32,927 nucleotides of DNA from an uncultured Clostridium sp. (GTDB taxonomy: Bacteria; Bacillota_I; Bacilli_A; RF39; UBA660), in NCBI GenBank assembly GCA_905199855.1, contig CAJKHY010000010.1:1-32927 (forward strand), written 5' to 3'. Each line of letters begins with the position of its first letter. The first letter of the stretch is position 1. The notes under the pieces are model-generated. The model searched no databases. It had not been told where the DNA came from and saw nothing but the letters and a program-made list of their open reading frames with translations. A program made the position numbers and the translations under genes. Below are positions 16,131-25,543 of this stretch, one piece after another.

Positions 16131-16139
16131 TGATATAAT
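16131..16139 (+). promoter_or_regulatory. Extended -10 promoter for the rplI operon
   Basis: TGATATAAT is a perfect extended -10. No convincing -35 is seen 17 bases before it. Transcription would start near 16146, only a few bases before the GGAGG (16151-16155) of rplI. Confidence 0.65.
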
Positions 16140-16164
16140 TAATATGTATTGGAGGTAATTATTC

Positions 16165-16611
16165 ATGAAAGTAATATTTATAAAAGATTTAAAAGGACAA
16201 GGTAAGAAAAAAGATATAAAAGAAGTAAGTGATGGTTATGCCATGAACTATTTAATTAAAAATGGTTATGCTGTGAAATATACTAAAACGAGTAATGATA
16301 TATTAAAAAATGAAATTAAAAACGAAAAAGAGTTATTTGAGGAAAATACTAAAAATGCTAAGAAAATAAAAGAAAAACTAGAAAAAGAAACAATAACATT
16401 TGTAGTTAAATCAGGTACCAACAATAAAATATTTGGTTCTATTTCAACAAAACAAATATATGAAGAATTAAATAAATTAGGTTATAGCAGTATTGATAAA
16501 AGAAAAATATTTATAGATCACCCAATTACTTCATTAGGTACACATATTGTTAAAATAGAATTATTTAAAGATATTTTAGCAAATGTTAAAGTCAAAGTAA
16601 TTAGTAAGTAG
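16165..16611 (+). CDS. rplI: 50S ribosomal protein L9
   Basis: L9, 148 residues, two globular domains joined by a long helix. The N-terminal rRNA-binding domain has the classic start MKVIFIKDLKGQGKKKDIKE and the segment VSDGYAMNYLI. A charged helix (about 45-80) and a C-terminal domain (SGTNNKIFGSIST..., about 88-148) follow. The start is preceded by GGAGG. It is the first gene of a tight plus-strand operon, 7 bases before dnaB; rplI-dnaB adjacency is conserved in Firmicutes. Confidence 0.96.
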   Translation: MKVIFIKDLKGQGKKKDIKEVSDGYAMNYLIKNGYAVKYTKTSNDILKNEIKNEKELFEENTKNAKKIKEKLEKETITFVVKSGTNNKIFGSISTKQIYEELNKLGYSSIDKRKIFIDHPITSLGTHIVKIELFKDILANVKVKVISK

Positions 16612-16618
16612 GTGGCAT

Positions 16619-17971
16619 ATGAAAGAAAAAACATTACCAAATAATATAGAAGCTGAGAAATCTTTACTAGGCTCAATGTTTTGGTCGTTAAATGCTTTAG
16701 AAAAAGGATGCGAAGAATTAGATAAAGATGTATTTTACTTAGATAGTAATAGTAAAATATTTGAAGTAATTAAATATTTATATGACAATAAAAAACCAGT
16801 AGATATCTCCAGTGTTACTACTGAATTAATTAACAGAAACTATTTAACTTCCATAGGCGGAGCACCTTATTTAAATGAAATAATTGATTCTGTAGCCACG
16901 GGAGCTAATATTGATTACTATATTAGTGTTGTCTTAGAAAGATATACCCTAAGAAATTTAATTGAAGTAACTACAGATATTATTAGTAAATCTTATACTG
17001 ATAACATTAATGTTTATGAATTATTAGATACTGCTGAAAAAAAGATTTTAAATGTATCTAAAAACAGAAGAACAACAGAATTTAGAAGTATTCAAGATGT
17101 TTTATCAAAAGCCCAAGAAGACTTAGAAACTTTAGCCAAAAATAAAGGTAACATCACTGGTATTACATCAGGTCTATGGGATTTAGATAATCTCACATCT
17201 GGTTTTCAGCCTAACCAATTAATAATCATTGCCGCACGACCTGCCGTTGGTAAAAGTGCTCTTGCTTTAAACATGGCCATAAACGCAGCCAAAAGTACCA
17301 AAAAGAATATTGCCATATTTTCATTAGAAATGCCCGCAGAACAACTAGTATCAAGAATGATCAGTTCCGTAGGCCAAATAAATGGTAAAAAATTAATGTC
17401 AGGTAAACTAGAAAATGAAGACTGGCGCCGAGTTACCGAAGCCATCAGCCAACTATCAGATACAAATATTTATTTTGATGATTCAGGGGGCATTACATCA
17501 GGAGAAATAAAAGCTAAATGTAGAAGATTATCCACAATTGGTGAAGGCTTAGGATTAGTAATTATCGATTACTTACAATTGATAAGTGGTTCTAGCCGTA
17601 TCTCAAGTGCCAACAGACAACAAGAAGTATCAGAAATATCAAGAAATTTAAAACTCATGGCCATGGAACTAGGAGTCCCTGTCATAGCCCTATCACAATT
17701 ATCAAGAAATGTTGAAAAAAGAGAGGATAAAAAACCAGTTTTAAGTGATTTAAGAGAATCAGGTTCTATTGAACAAGATGCCGACATTGTCGCAGCCATT
17801 CACAATCCAAATGCTGATAAAGAAACACCAGACACAGAAACACCTGTCCCAGTACAATTAATTGTCTTAAAACACAGAAACGGTCCAACTAAAGATATTA
17901 ATTTATTATTTAAGAAAAACACCTCAACATTCTTATCATTTAAGAAAGAAGATGAAAATGATGCAAAATAA
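16619..17971 (+). CDS. dnaB: Replicative DNA helicase DnaB
   Basis: Hexameric replicative helicase (called DnaC in Bacillus), 450 residues. The N-terminal domain begins LPNNIEAEKSLLGSM. The RecA-like motor has Walker A with GKS at 211-213 (ARPAVGKSALALNMA), the EMPAEQLVSRM segment, Walker B LVIIDYLQLISG and the conserved LSDLRESGSIEQDAD with the arginine-finger region beyond. No intein or insertion is seen. A ribosome binding site GTAGGTGG precedes the ATG by a few bases. Its last 20 bases overlap the start of the M23 peptidase gene. Confidence 0.97.
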   Translation: MKEKTLPNNIEAEKSLLGSMFWSLNALEKGCEELDKDVFYLDSNSKIFEVIKYLYDNKKPVDISSVTTELINRNYLTSIGGAPYLNEIIDSVATGANIDYYISVVLERYTLRNLIEVTTDIISKSYTDNINVYELLDTAEKKILNVSKNRRTTEFRSIQDVLSKAQEDLETLAKNKGNITGITSGLWDLDNLTSGFQPNQLIIIAARPAVGKSALALNMAINAAKSTKKNIAIFSLEMPAEQLVSRMISSVGQINGKKLMSGKLENEDWRRVTEAISQLSDTNIYFDDSGGITSGEIKAKCRRLSTIGEGLGLVIIDYLQLISGSSRISSANRQQEVSEISRNLKLMAMELGVPVIALSQLSRNVEKREDKKPVLSDLRESGSIEQDADIVAAIHNPNADKETPDTETPVPVQLIVLKHRNGPTKDINLLFKKNTSTFLSFKKEDENDAK

Positions 17972-19508
17972 ATGGTCTATATCCCTTATTTGTACAACCA
18001 TAATTATATCATTATTTATATTTGTTTTAGGATTAAATAACCAATCTAATAAAACTCCAAAAGAAGCATATCAAGTTTATTTAGATGGTAAATTACTAGG
18101 AATTATCAAAGACGAAAAAGATTTTCAAACATATTTAAACAATGAACAAGAAAGCATTAAAGATAAATACAAAGTAAATAAAGTATATGCTCCAAAAGGA
18201 GTTGAAATAAAAAAAGTAACAACCTACCAAAATAAATTCAACACTGAATCACAAATATACGAAAAATTAAAAAATGATAAACCATTTACAGTCAAAGGCT
18301 GTGTTATTACAATAAAATATAATAATGATAACCTAAGTGATGGAGAAGAAGCAAAAAAACCTATTAAAATCAATGTCTTAGATAAAAAAGTATTTGATGA
18401 TGCCATAGCAAAAACCATAAAAGCATTCGTCAATGCTGAGACATATGATAAATATATGAAAAATACCCAAGAAGAAATTAAAGATACTGGTTCCATTATT
18501 GAAAACATTAACATTGATGATGATATTACCTATAAAGAAGATCTAATATCCACAACCGATGAAATATTTACCGATGTTGATACATTAGCCAAATACTTAT
18601 TATATGGTACCTTAGAAGAACAAACAACATACATTGTTCAAGAAGGAGATACAATCGAAGATGTTGCCATGAACAACAAACTAAATGTTCAAGAATTTTT
18701 AATTGCCAATCCCAACTTTACAAGTGCCAACAATTTACTATATGCAACTCAAGAAGTAGTCGTAGGTTTAATTAACCCAATTATAGATGTATCTGTTATT
18801 GAACACAAAGTTGAAAAACAAGAAAAAGACTATATTACAGAAATTCAAGTTGACGAAAATAGACCTTTAGGCGAAGAAGAAGAAATAAGAAAAGGCGAAA
18901 ATGGTTTATATCAAGTTACTTACAAAAACGAATATATAAATGGACAACTAAGTCAAAGTTTAATTGCCAATTCAACCGAATTAAAACCTGCTGTCAATAG
19001 AATCATTATAAGAGGAAGTAAATATATTCCAAATAAAGCTGAACCTTCCTACTGGGCATGGCCTACCAATACCCCATATTCTATTACTACAAACTATACC
19101 TACAGATGGGGAACATTCCATGGAGCCATCGACATCTCAGGAACAGGTCATGGTTCTCCGATATATGCCGCTAATAATGGAACAGTCGAAGCCATTGGTA
19201 CAGGATGCCCATCCCTACCATACAACATTAATTGTAACGGAGGACGTGGAAATTTTGTTATTATAAATCATAATTACAAAAATTATTATACAATATATCA
19301 ACACATGAAAGATGTCTATGTAAAAGAAGGACAAACTGTAACAAGACAACAAAAGATAGGAACCATGGGTAACTCTGGTTTTGTTGTTCCAAAACCAAGT
19401 GCCTCAAACCCTACCGCAGGAACACACTTACACTACGCCCTATACATAGGTAGTCCAAACAAAGGTGGAAGACATATAAATCCATATACACTTTATAGAA
19501 AAAAATGA
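17952..19508 (+). CDS. Membrane-anchored M23 peptidase with LysM domain
   Basis: A 518-residue cell-wall hydrolase. One N-terminal membrane helix (about residues 8-28, SLICTTIIISLFIFVLGL) anchors it. Near residues 230-280 is a LysM peptidoglycan-binding domain (YIVQEGDTIEDVAMNN..., NPNF). A G5-like beta domain follows (about 285-355). The C-terminal M23 (LytM) metallopeptidase carries zinc ligands HGAID (His390, Asp394) and HLH (His492/His494). It probably cuts peptide cross-bridges at the cell surface. Three in-frame ATGs (17952, 17958, 17961) are possible starts; none has a strong ribosome binding site, and translation is probably coupled to dnaB, which it overlaps. It ends ATGA, overlapping walJ by 4 bases. 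Confidence 0.9.
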   Translation: MKMMQNKWSISLICTTIIISLFIFVLGLNNQSNKTPKEAYQVYLDGKLLGIIKDEKDFQTYLNNEQESIKDKYKVNKVYAPKGVEIKKVTTYQNKFNTESQIYEKLKNDKPFTVKGCVITIKYNNDNLSDGEEAKKPIKINVLDKKVFDDAIAKTIKAFVNAETYDKYMKNTQEEIKDTGSIIENINIDDDITYKEDLISTTDEIFTDVDTLAKYLLYGTLEEQTTYIVQEGDTIEDVAMNNKLNVQEFLIANPNFTSANNLLYATQEVVVGLINPIIDVSVIEHKVEKQEKDYITEIQVDENRPLGEEEEIRKGENGLYQVTYKNEYINGQLSQSLIANSTELKPAVNRIIIRGSKYIPNKAEPSYWAWPTNTPYSITTNYTYRWGTFHGAIDISGTGHGSPIYAANNGTVEAIGTGCPSLPYNINCNGGRGNFVIINHNYKNYYTIYQHMKDVYVKEGQTVTRQQKIGTMGNSGFVVPKPSASNPTAGTHLHYALYIGSPNKGGRHINPYTLYRKK

Positions 19509-20263
19509 AAATAGTAAATTTTTCCAGTGGTAGTAAAGGAAATACCACATACATTGAAACCAAAAACGCCAAAATACTTATCGATATGGGGAATAACTGT
19601 AAATATGTTGTTAATTGCTTAGAACAAATAAATATAAATCCAAAAGACATTGATGGCATAATTATTACCCATATACACAAAGATCACGTTGCAGGTTTAA
19701 ATGTATTTTTAAAAAAATATAACACTAAAGTATATCTTTCATTACCAATGTTAGATGGACTACCATTTATCAAAAATTACGAATTAATAGATAAAGATGA
19801 TTTTCAAATAAAAGACATAGACATTAACATCTTAAAAACATCACATGATACTGAAGATTCAAATGGATATATTATAAACAATAAAAACAAAAGCATTGTT
19901 AACATAACTGACACAGGATACATCAACAACAAATATGACAACATCTTAAAAAATAGAGATGTCTACTTATTAGAAAGTAATCATGATATAGAAATGCTAC
20001 AAAACAGTAGTTACCCCTTTGAACTAAGAAAAAGAATTCTAAGTGACAAAGGCCACTTATCCAACGAAGATTCAGCCAAATACCTAACAAAATATATTGG
20101 TAACAACACTAAATATATTTTATTAGCCCATCTCAGTGAAGAAAATAACACCAAAGAATTAGCATATAATACTCTAAAAAATAAATTAGAAAAAAACAAC
20201 ATTAAATTTAATAACATCATAGTCTTAGAACAAAATTGTATTAGTAAGGAAATAATAATATGA
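19505..20263 (+). CDS. walJ: MBL-fold hydrolase, WalJ/YycJ-like
   Basis: A 252-residue metallo-beta-lactamase-fold protein. The start FSSGSKGNTTYIETKNAKIL and the metal-binding THIHKDH (His56, His58, Asp60, His61) match the YycJ/WalJ family of probable 5'-3' exonucleases linked to replication and cell-wall homeostasis. Further ligands fit SHDTEDSNGY and the C-terminal LAHLSEENN; YLLESNHD is also typical. In Bacillus the gene lies in the walRK operon close to rlmH. Here the two-component genes are missing and walJ sits between an M23 peptidase (4-base overlap) and rlmH (4-base overlap), keeping the walJ-rlmH pairing. Confidence 0.88.
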   Translation: MKIVNFSSGSKGNTTYIETKNAKILIDMGNNCKYVVNCLEQININPKDIDGIIITHIHKDHVAGLNVFLKKYNTKVYLSLPMLDGLPFIKNYELIDKDDFQIKDIDINILKTSHDTEDSNGYIINNKNKSIVNITDTGYINNKYDNILKNRDVYLLESNHDIEMLQNSSYPFELRKRILSDKGHLSNEDSAKYLTKYIGNNTKYILLAHLSEENNTKELAYNTLKNKLEKNNIKFNNIIVLEQNCISKEIII

Positions 20264-20694
20264 TAAAAATAATCACGGTTGGTAAAATAAAAGAAAACTA
20301 TCTAAAAGAAGCCATCAATGATTACCAAAAAAGAATAAACAAATATCACAAACTAGAAATAATCGAAATTGAAGACGATAATATTATTAATGAAAAAGAT
20401 AGAATCTTAAAATATATAAACAAAAAAGATTATCTTATTGCCTTAGACATTCAAGGTATTGAACTAACATCTATAGAATTAAGTAAAAAAATAGATAACA
20501 TATTTATAAATAATAGCAATATTACTTTTATAATAGGAGGTTCAAACGGTATCCATGATAGCATTAAAAATATAGTTAATTATAAATTATCATTTTCTAA
20601 AATGACATTCCCACATCAATTATTTAGATTAATTCTTTTAGAGCAAATATATAGAAGTTTTAAAATATTAAATAATGAAACATATCATAAGTAA
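20260..20694 (+). CDS. rlmH: 23S rRNA pseudouridine1915 N3-methyltransferase RlmH
   Basis: SPOUT-class methyltransferase acting on pseudouridine 1915 in helix 69 of 23S rRNA, 144 residues (about 15 shorter than many homologues). The start MIKIITVGKIKENYLKEAIN, the SAM-knot segment FIIGGSNGI, the FSKMTFPHQLFRLILLEQIY stretch and the C-terminal ETYHK are all family features and the C terminus is complete. It overlaps walJ by ATGA and ends the operon; a bidirectional terminator follows. Confidence 0.96.
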   Translation: MIKIITVGKIKENYLKEAINDYQKRINKYHKLEIIEIEDDNIINEKDRILKYINKKDYLIALDIQGIELTSIELSKKIDNIFINNSNITFIIGGSNGIHDSIKNIVNYKLSFSKMTFPHQLFRLILLEQIYRSFKILNNETYHK

Positions 20695-20740
20695 AAAATA
20701 TTTAAAATTATAATACTACTTAATATTATTTTAATAACAC

Positions 20741-20772
20741 AAAAGAAGACCAAAATAAACTAGTCTTCTTTT
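20741..20772. terminator. Bidirectional terminator between rlmH and sufU
   Basis: AAAAGAAGAC pairs with GTCTTCTTTT (10 bp) around a 12-base loop, with T-rich flanks on both strands. It serves the converging rlmH and sufU transcripts and includes the sufU stop codon. Confidence 0.85.
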
Positions 20773-21179
20773 AATATATCCAAAATTCCATTTACTGATA
20801 AAGTAGCACATTTCTTCCTAGATGCTTGCTTACATATATTTGAGTATACCAAAGCCTCACCTAACTTATCTTTACTATAATCTTCTTCATCTATCATATT
20901 CTTATAATTATTAATAATATCTATTGCCTCCTCCTTAGTCTTACCAATTAATAATTTGGTCATAATCGAAGTAGAAGAAATAGATATCACACAAGCTTCT
21001 CCTTCAAACTTAATATCTTCTATTATATTATTATTTAACTTCACATAAATATCTAAATTATCAATACAAGATTCATTATTAGTATTTATCTTAATATAAT
21101 CGTCTTCAGTTGGTACACCACGATTACTAGGACTTTGATAATTATCTAAAATAATTGCTCTAGCAAATTCACTATCCAT
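20760..21179 (-). CDS. sufU: SUF scaffold/sulfur-relay protein SufU
   Basis: SufU accepts persulfide sulfur from SufS for Fe-S cluster assembly. In this 139-residue protein the zinc-site residues are all present: Cys38 and Asp40 (SCID), Cys63 (GEACVIS) and Cys124 (KKCATL), matching C41, D43, C66 and C128 of B. subtilis SufU. The start is like other SufU proteins (EFARAIILDNYQSPSNRG). I place it at the ATG at 21179, which shares one base with the sufS stop (TAATG) and has GGAAAGAG upstream; another ATG six codons further up (21197) is possible. It is the last gene of the suf operon: sufB, often next, is absent and a terminator follows. Confidence 0.93.
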   Translation of the reverse strand: MDSEFARAIILDNYQSPSNRGVPTEDDYIKINTNNESCIDNLDIYVKLNNNIIEDIKFEGEACVISISSTSIMTKLLIGKTKEEAIDIINNYKNMIDEEDYSKDKLGEALVYSNICKQASRKKCATLSVNGILDILKED

Positions 21180-22375
21180 TATAGTATCTCTTTCCATATA
21201 TTCTCACTATTCCTTAAACAATTTAAAAGCAAATCAATTTCTTCTTTAGTATTATAAAACGATAAACTAATACGACAAGTATTCTTGATATTTAACTCAT
21301 CTTTTAATATCTTAGCACAATGATTACCTGCTCTAATACAAATATTATATTTATTTAAATAAACTGAAGTATCTTGACTAAATACCCCATTAATATTAAA
21401 AGTTACTACTGAACCCTTTGCTTTCTTATTATATACAGTAATAAAATCTAACTTCTCCAAACCACTAATCAAATACTCTCTAAGTTCATATTCATACTTA
21501 CTTATCTTATCAATTCCTATACTATTAATATAATCAATTGCCGCTCCTAAGCCAATAACACCACTAATATTAGGAGTTCCCGCTTCTAATCTAGTTGGCA
21601 ACTCTTTAAGCACATAACTACCATCATGTTCGAATGTAGCATTCATTCCACCACCATACTCTAAAGGTTCCATCTTATCAAGCAACTCATATTTCCCATA
21701 TAAAACTCCTACCCCAGTAGGCCCATACATCTTATGAGCAGAAAAAGCATAAAAATCAATATCCAAATCTACTACATCAACACTCATATGTGGAGTACTT
21801 TGAGCACCATCCACTACTACTAAAATATTATTTTCATGAGCTAACTTAGTGATTTCCTTAATTGGACGCACATCCCCAATAACATTAGTAATATAAGAAA
21901 CAGAAATAACCTTAGTATTATCATTAATCACTTTTTTAACGCTATCTATTTCCACTTCCTTATCATCATTAAGTGGAATGTAATTAACCTTAATACCAAG
22001 TTCTTTTTCCAAAACAAACCAAGGAAGTACATTAGAAGCATGTTCACTCTTAGTAATTAAAACTTCATCCCCACTCTTTAAGTAGTGCCTAAAAAAGCCA
22101 AAAACTATTCTATTTAAACTATCCGTAGTACCTGAAGTAAACACTATCTCATCACTACGCTTAGCATGAACAAAATCTTTTACCTTATCGCGTACCCCTT
22201 CATAAGCATTATCTACTTCCAAACTAATATCATAATCTCCTCTATGAGCATTGGCTGTATAATATTCATAATAATCATTCATAGCTTCAATAACAGAGTA
22301 AGGTTTAAATGTTGTAGCCCCATTATCAAAATAAATAATATTATTTTTAAGCATTGGAAAATCCTCTAATTTCAT
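21179..22375 (-). CDS. sufS: Cysteine desulfurase SufS
   Basis: PLP-dependent group II cysteine desulfurase, 398 residues. The PLP lysine is Lys215 in FSAHKMYGPTGVGVLYGK, the pyridine-binding VVVDGAQSTPH precedes it, and the persulfide cysteine is Cys353 in CIRAGNHCAK. It removes sulfur from cysteine and passes it to SufU. The start is the ATG at 22375 with GGAGGTG 5 bases upstream; an upstream in-frame ATG would swallow this site. It begins 4 bases after the sufD stop and overlaps sufU by one base. Confidence 0.97.
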   Translation of the reverse strand: MKLEDFPMLKNNIIYFDNGATTFKPYSVIEAMNDYYEYYTANAHRGDYDISLEVDNAYEGVRDKVKDFVHAKRSDEIVFTSGTTDSLNRIVFGFFRHYLKSGDEVLITKSEHASNVLPWFVLEKELGIKVNYIPLNDDKEVEIDSVKKVINDNTKVISVSYITNVIGDVRPIKEITKLAHENNILVVVDGAQSTPHMSVDVVDLDIDFYAFSAHKMYGPTGVGVLYGKYELLDKMEPLEYGGGMNATFEHDGSYVLKELPTRLEAGTPNISGVIGLGAAIDYINSIGIDKISKYEYELREYLISGLEKLDFITVYNKKAKGSVVTFNINGVFSQDTSVYLNKYNICIRAGNHCAKILKDELNIKNTCRISLSFYNTKEEIDLLLNCLRNSENIWKEIL

Positions 22376-22379
22376 TTTT

Positions 22380-23126
22380 TCACCTCCAATAATCATTTAT
22401 TATTTTTAAAATTCTCTCTCTTTTTTCCATATTAGTACTAATACTAGAAAATATAAATCCTTTAATTAACAACTTTAAACTATCCTCATAACTAATACCT
22501 CTAGTCATCAAATAAAATAAATCTTTAAAAGAAAATGTTCCAATCACACTAGCATGCTTAGCAATAACCTCATTATTGTTAACATACATATTAGGATTAA
22601 TACTAGAATGATTATCTCCCAACAAAATTATCCTACTTTCTTGATTTAAGATACAGTTTTCCATTTTTTCTTGTAAATTACTATCAATATTAAAATTAAC
22701 ACTAGCATCCTCAATTGTAATTGTTTTATCAACAATATCACTAACAGTACTATTTGCCTTATGATTAATAGAAATATTATAATTTTCATTACCTAAAGCT
22801 ATATTAGCAAAATGATATTCAATTTTAGCATTTTCACCATTTAAGTTGAAAACCTCTTTTTCACATACTTCTTTATTATGATAAAATTTAGTTATATTTA
22901 AACTAGCATTACTACCTATATTATAAACATTATCTATATTAACTTCATTATCTATAGAAAATACAGATAAATTAACATGAGTATTTGCTCTTACATCAAA
23001 TACTAACCTAACATCATTACCTTTGTATTCTAAATCAATATCATCGTCTTTATCTAAAACTATTTTATTATCGACCAAATTAAGTTCTTGCTCTGCCACA
23101 TTACTTTTCATTATTATTCTATTCAT
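22380..23126 (-). CDS. sufD: Short SufD/SufB-like Fe-S assembly protein
   Basis: At 248 residues it is little more than half the usual SufD length (about 430). The C-terminal part is clearly SufB/SufD: a beta-helix-like stretch, then LLGDNHSSINPNMYVNNNEV, then IAKHASVIGTFSFKDLFYLM, TRGISYED and SLKLLIKGF. The N-terminal domain of SufD is missing, and the stretch before the core is a run of short beta strands. Position between sufC and sufS supports SufD. Because no SufB is encoded here, it could instead act as the only SufB/SufD-type partner of SufC. The ATG at 23126 overlaps the sufC stop by 8 bases, with AGGA 10 bases upstream. Confidence 0.85.
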   Translation of the reverse strand: MNRIIMKSNVAEQELNLVDNKIVLDKDDDIDLEYKGNDVRLVFDVRANTHVNLSVFSIDNEVNIDNVYNIGSNASLNITKFYHNKEVCEKEVFNLNGENAKIEYHFANIALGNENYNISINHKANSTVSDIVDKTITIEDASVNFNIDSNLQEKMENCILNQESRIILLGDNHSSINPNMYVNNNEVIAKHASVIGTFSFKDLFYLMTRGISYEDSLKLLIKGFIFSSISTNMEKRERILKIINDYWR

Positions 23127-23895
23127 AATTATTAAATCCTATTAGATTATTTGTCTTAGTTTTATAATTTTCATACCCTTTTTCTTCAATTTCATGGGCT
23201 AAAGCAAACGTTCCTGTCTTAACAATATGACCATCTAGCAAAACATGAACATAATCTGGTTTGATTAAATTAAGTATCTGAGGATGATGAGTAATAATTA
23301 ACATCGAAGTATCTTTATTCTCTTTTAAATAATCATTAATATTTTGACAAACTATCTTCAAACTATCAACATCAAGTCCCGAATCTAACTCATCTAAAAT
23401 AATAAAACTAGGCTTTAACAATTTAATCTGTAACACTTCATTTTTCTTCTTTTCACCACCAGAAAATCCACAGTTAAGATTTCTATGTATCATTGAAGAA
23501 TCCATTTTTAATTCACCCGTAGCCTTTTCACAAGACAAAATAAACTCATAAAGCCCAACATTTTTACCATACTTAGAAGACAATGCTGTCCTCAAAAAAT
23601 CCTGATTAGATACTCCATCTATCACTGTTGGATCTTGCATCGCTAAAAATATCCCTAACCGACTCACTTCATCAGTAGTTAAATTCAAAATACTATTATC
23701 ATTAAATAAAATATCACCACTTATTATTTCATAATTATTATCTCTCATAATAGCCCTTGATAAAGTAGATTTACCAACACCATTTGGTCCCATAATAGCA
23801 TGAATTTCACCATTTTTAATATCTAAATTCAAATTATTTAAAATAATTTTATTATCAACTTTTACTTCTAAATTACTAATAATTAATTTTGACAT
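23119..23895 (-). CDS. sufC: Fe-S assembly ATPase SufC
   Basis: ABC-type ATPase of the SUF system, 258 residues. Walker A is GPNGVGKST (36-44), the Q-loop lies at AMQDP, the signature is CGFSGGEKKKNEV (142-154) and Walker B is FIILDELDSGLDVD with Glu169; the switch histidine follows in ITHHPQ. The FSGGEKKK and DELDSGLD variants are typical of SufC and differ from transport ATPases. The start is the ATG at 23895 with GAGGG at 6 bases; an ATG 11 codons upstream lacks a site. It is the first gene of sufCDSU and overlaps sufD. Confidence 0.97.
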   Translation of the reverse strand: MSKLIISNLEVKVDNKIILNNLNLDIKNGEIHAIMGPNGVGKSTLSRAIMRDNNYEIISGDILFNDNSILNLTTDEVSRLGIFLAMQDPTVIDGVSNQDFLRTALSSKYGKNVGLYEFILSCEKATGELKMDSSMIHRNLNCGFSGGEKKKNEVLQIKLLKPSFIILDELDSGLDVDSLKIVCQNINDYLKENKDTSMLIITHHPQILNLIKPDYVHVLLDGHIVKTGTFALAHEIEEKGYENYKTKTNNLIGFNNYE

Positions 23896-23918
23896 AATAA
23901 CCCTCATTTCCAACAAAT

Positions 23919-23929
23919 ATTTTATCACA
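23919..23929 (-). promoter_or_regulatory. Extended -10 promoter for the suf operon
   Basis: The minus strand reads TGTGATAAAAT: TGA followed by TAAAAT (23924-23919). The upstream DNA is T-rich because it includes the tail of the rny terminator. Only about 23 bases remain to the sufC start, so the leader is very short. No regulator site is visible. Confidence 0.5.
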
Positions 23930-23934
23930 AATAA

Positions 23935-23960
23935 GAAAAAAAAGAAACTATTTTGCTTCT
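23935..23960 (-). terminator. Short rho-independent terminator of rny
   Basis: AGAAGC pairs with GTTTCT (one G-T pair) around a 6-base loop and is followed by eight T residues on the minus strand. It overlaps the last codons and stop of rny. The stem is short, so some read-through into sufC is likely. Confidence 0.6.
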
Positions 23961-25507
23961 TCTACAGCTCTAGTTTCTCTTATAACTGTTACTTTAATAG
24001 TACCAGGATATTGCATTTCACTCTCAATACGATTTTTAATATCTCTTGCTATTTTATATGAAGTTAAATCATCAACTTCTTCAGGCTTAACAATAACTCT
24101 AAGTTCACGACCAGCTTGCATTGCAAAAGTCTTATCAACACCCTTAATAGCATTACCAATTTCCTCTAATTTCTCTAATCTATGGAAATAGTTTTCGGAA
24201 GAATCATTTCTAGCACCAGGCCTTGCCGCACTTATCGCATCAGCAATATTTACTAAAACCGCAATAACACTTGTTGGTTCCGTATCACCATGATGTGATG
24301 CAATAGCATTAATAACAACCTCATCTTCCTTAAATTTCTTAGCAAGTTCAACACCAATTTCAACATGGCTTCCTTCCATCTCAAAATCAATTGCCTTACC
24401 AATATCATGAAGTAAACCTGCTCTTTTAGCCAAATTAACATTTTCACCTAATTCAGCGGCCATAATACCCGCGATAAAAGCTACTTCCATCGAATGTTTT
24501 AAAGCGTTTTGACCATAGCTAGTACGAAAATTAAGTTTACCAACGATATCTAATAACTCTGGTTCCATTTTAGATAAACCAAGTTCATACATTGCTTCTT
24601 TACCATATTCCTTAACCTTTTGATTAACCTCAGCACACATCTTATCATAAAGTTCCTCGATACGTGCTGGGTGTATACGACCATCCTTAATTAAATTCTC
24701 TAAAGTTAACCTAGCAATTTCTCTACGCATTGGATCAAAAGAAGAAATTACTATGGCCTCAGGAGTATCATCTATAATCAAATCAACACCAGTTACTGAT
24801 TCAATTGTTCTAACATTTCTACCTTCACGACCAATAATACGCCCCTTCATCTCATCATTTGGTAAACTAATTACCGTTACAGTCTGCTCATTTGCCACAT
24901 CAGCCGCATACTTTTGCATACACATAATAAGCATTTGCTTAGCTCTCTCATTAACCTCAAGTTTTGCTTCATCTTCTTTTTCTTTAATAAAATAAGCAAC
25001 CTCTACAGCCATCTCCTCACGAGCCTCATCCATTACAGCTTTTTTTGCCTCATCCTTCGTAAATTTACCAATTCGCTCTAACTCCCTAAGTTGTTCTTTT
25101 TTAATTTCTTCCATTTTTAATTGTTCTTCTTGGACCAACATTTGTCTATTAATAAGATTATTTTCTTTTTCTTCTAAAGAAGTCTCCCTATTTTGTAAAG
25201 CCAAATCACGCCTATCAATATTATTTTCTCTTTGTAATAAGCGATGTTCTGTACTCCTTATTTCATCCTTCTTTTCTTTAAAATAATTATTCGCATCATT
25301 TCTTATTTTATTTGATTCAGCTTTCGCCTCATTTAAAGCTTCTCTTTTTAATTTCTCAGCTTCGTTTTTAGCAGCAATAATAATCGAATCTGCTACTTTT
25401 TTATCTTTCTTTTCCTTCAAATATTTTATTAAAATTATAGCACCAATTCCTATAATAAGACCAAGAATAAACATTAAAATGGAGAGAAGTAAATTATTTC
25501 CTTCCAT
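23948..25507 (-). CDS. rny: Ribonuclease Y
   Basis: Membrane-bound endoribonuclease that starts mRNA decay in Gram-positive bacteria, 519 residues. An N-terminal membrane helix (about 6-28) is followed by a long charged coiled coil (about 30-200), a KH RNA-binding domain (RIIGREGRNVRTIE, 223-236) and an HD domain whose metal residues include His367-Asp368 in RAGLLHDIGKAID. The start is the ATG at 25507 with GGAGG in front; an ATG 11 codons upstream is unsupported. It has a strong promoter at 25565-25593 and a short terminator at its end. Confidence 0.97.
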   Translation of the reverse strand: MEGNNLLLSILMFILGLIIGIGAIILIKYLKEKKDKKVADSIIIAAKNEAEKLKREALNEAKAESNKIRNDANNYFKEKKDEIRSTEHRLLQRENNIDRRDLALQNRETSLEEKENNLINRQMLVQEEQLKMEEIKKEQLRELERIGKFTKDEAKKAVMDEAREEMAVEVAYFIKEKEDEAKLEVNERAKQMLIMCMQKYAADVANEQTVTVISLPNDEMKGRIIGREGRNVRTIESVTGVDLIIDDTPEAIVISSFDPMRREIARLTLENLIKDGRIHPARIEELYDKMCAEVNQKVKEYGKEAMYELGLSKMEPELLDIVGKLNFRTSYGQNALKHSMEVAFIAGIMAAELGENVNLAKRAGLLHDIGKAIDFEMEGSHVEIGVELAKKFKEDEVVINAIASHHGDTEPTSVIAVLVNIADAISAARPGARNDSSENYFHRLEKLEEIGNAIKGVDKTFAMQAGRELRVIVKPEEVDDLTSYKIARDIKNRIESEMQYPGTIKVTVIRETRAVEEAK

Positions 25508-25543
25508 ATATACCTCCATTTTCATTTTATATAGAATCAATTT

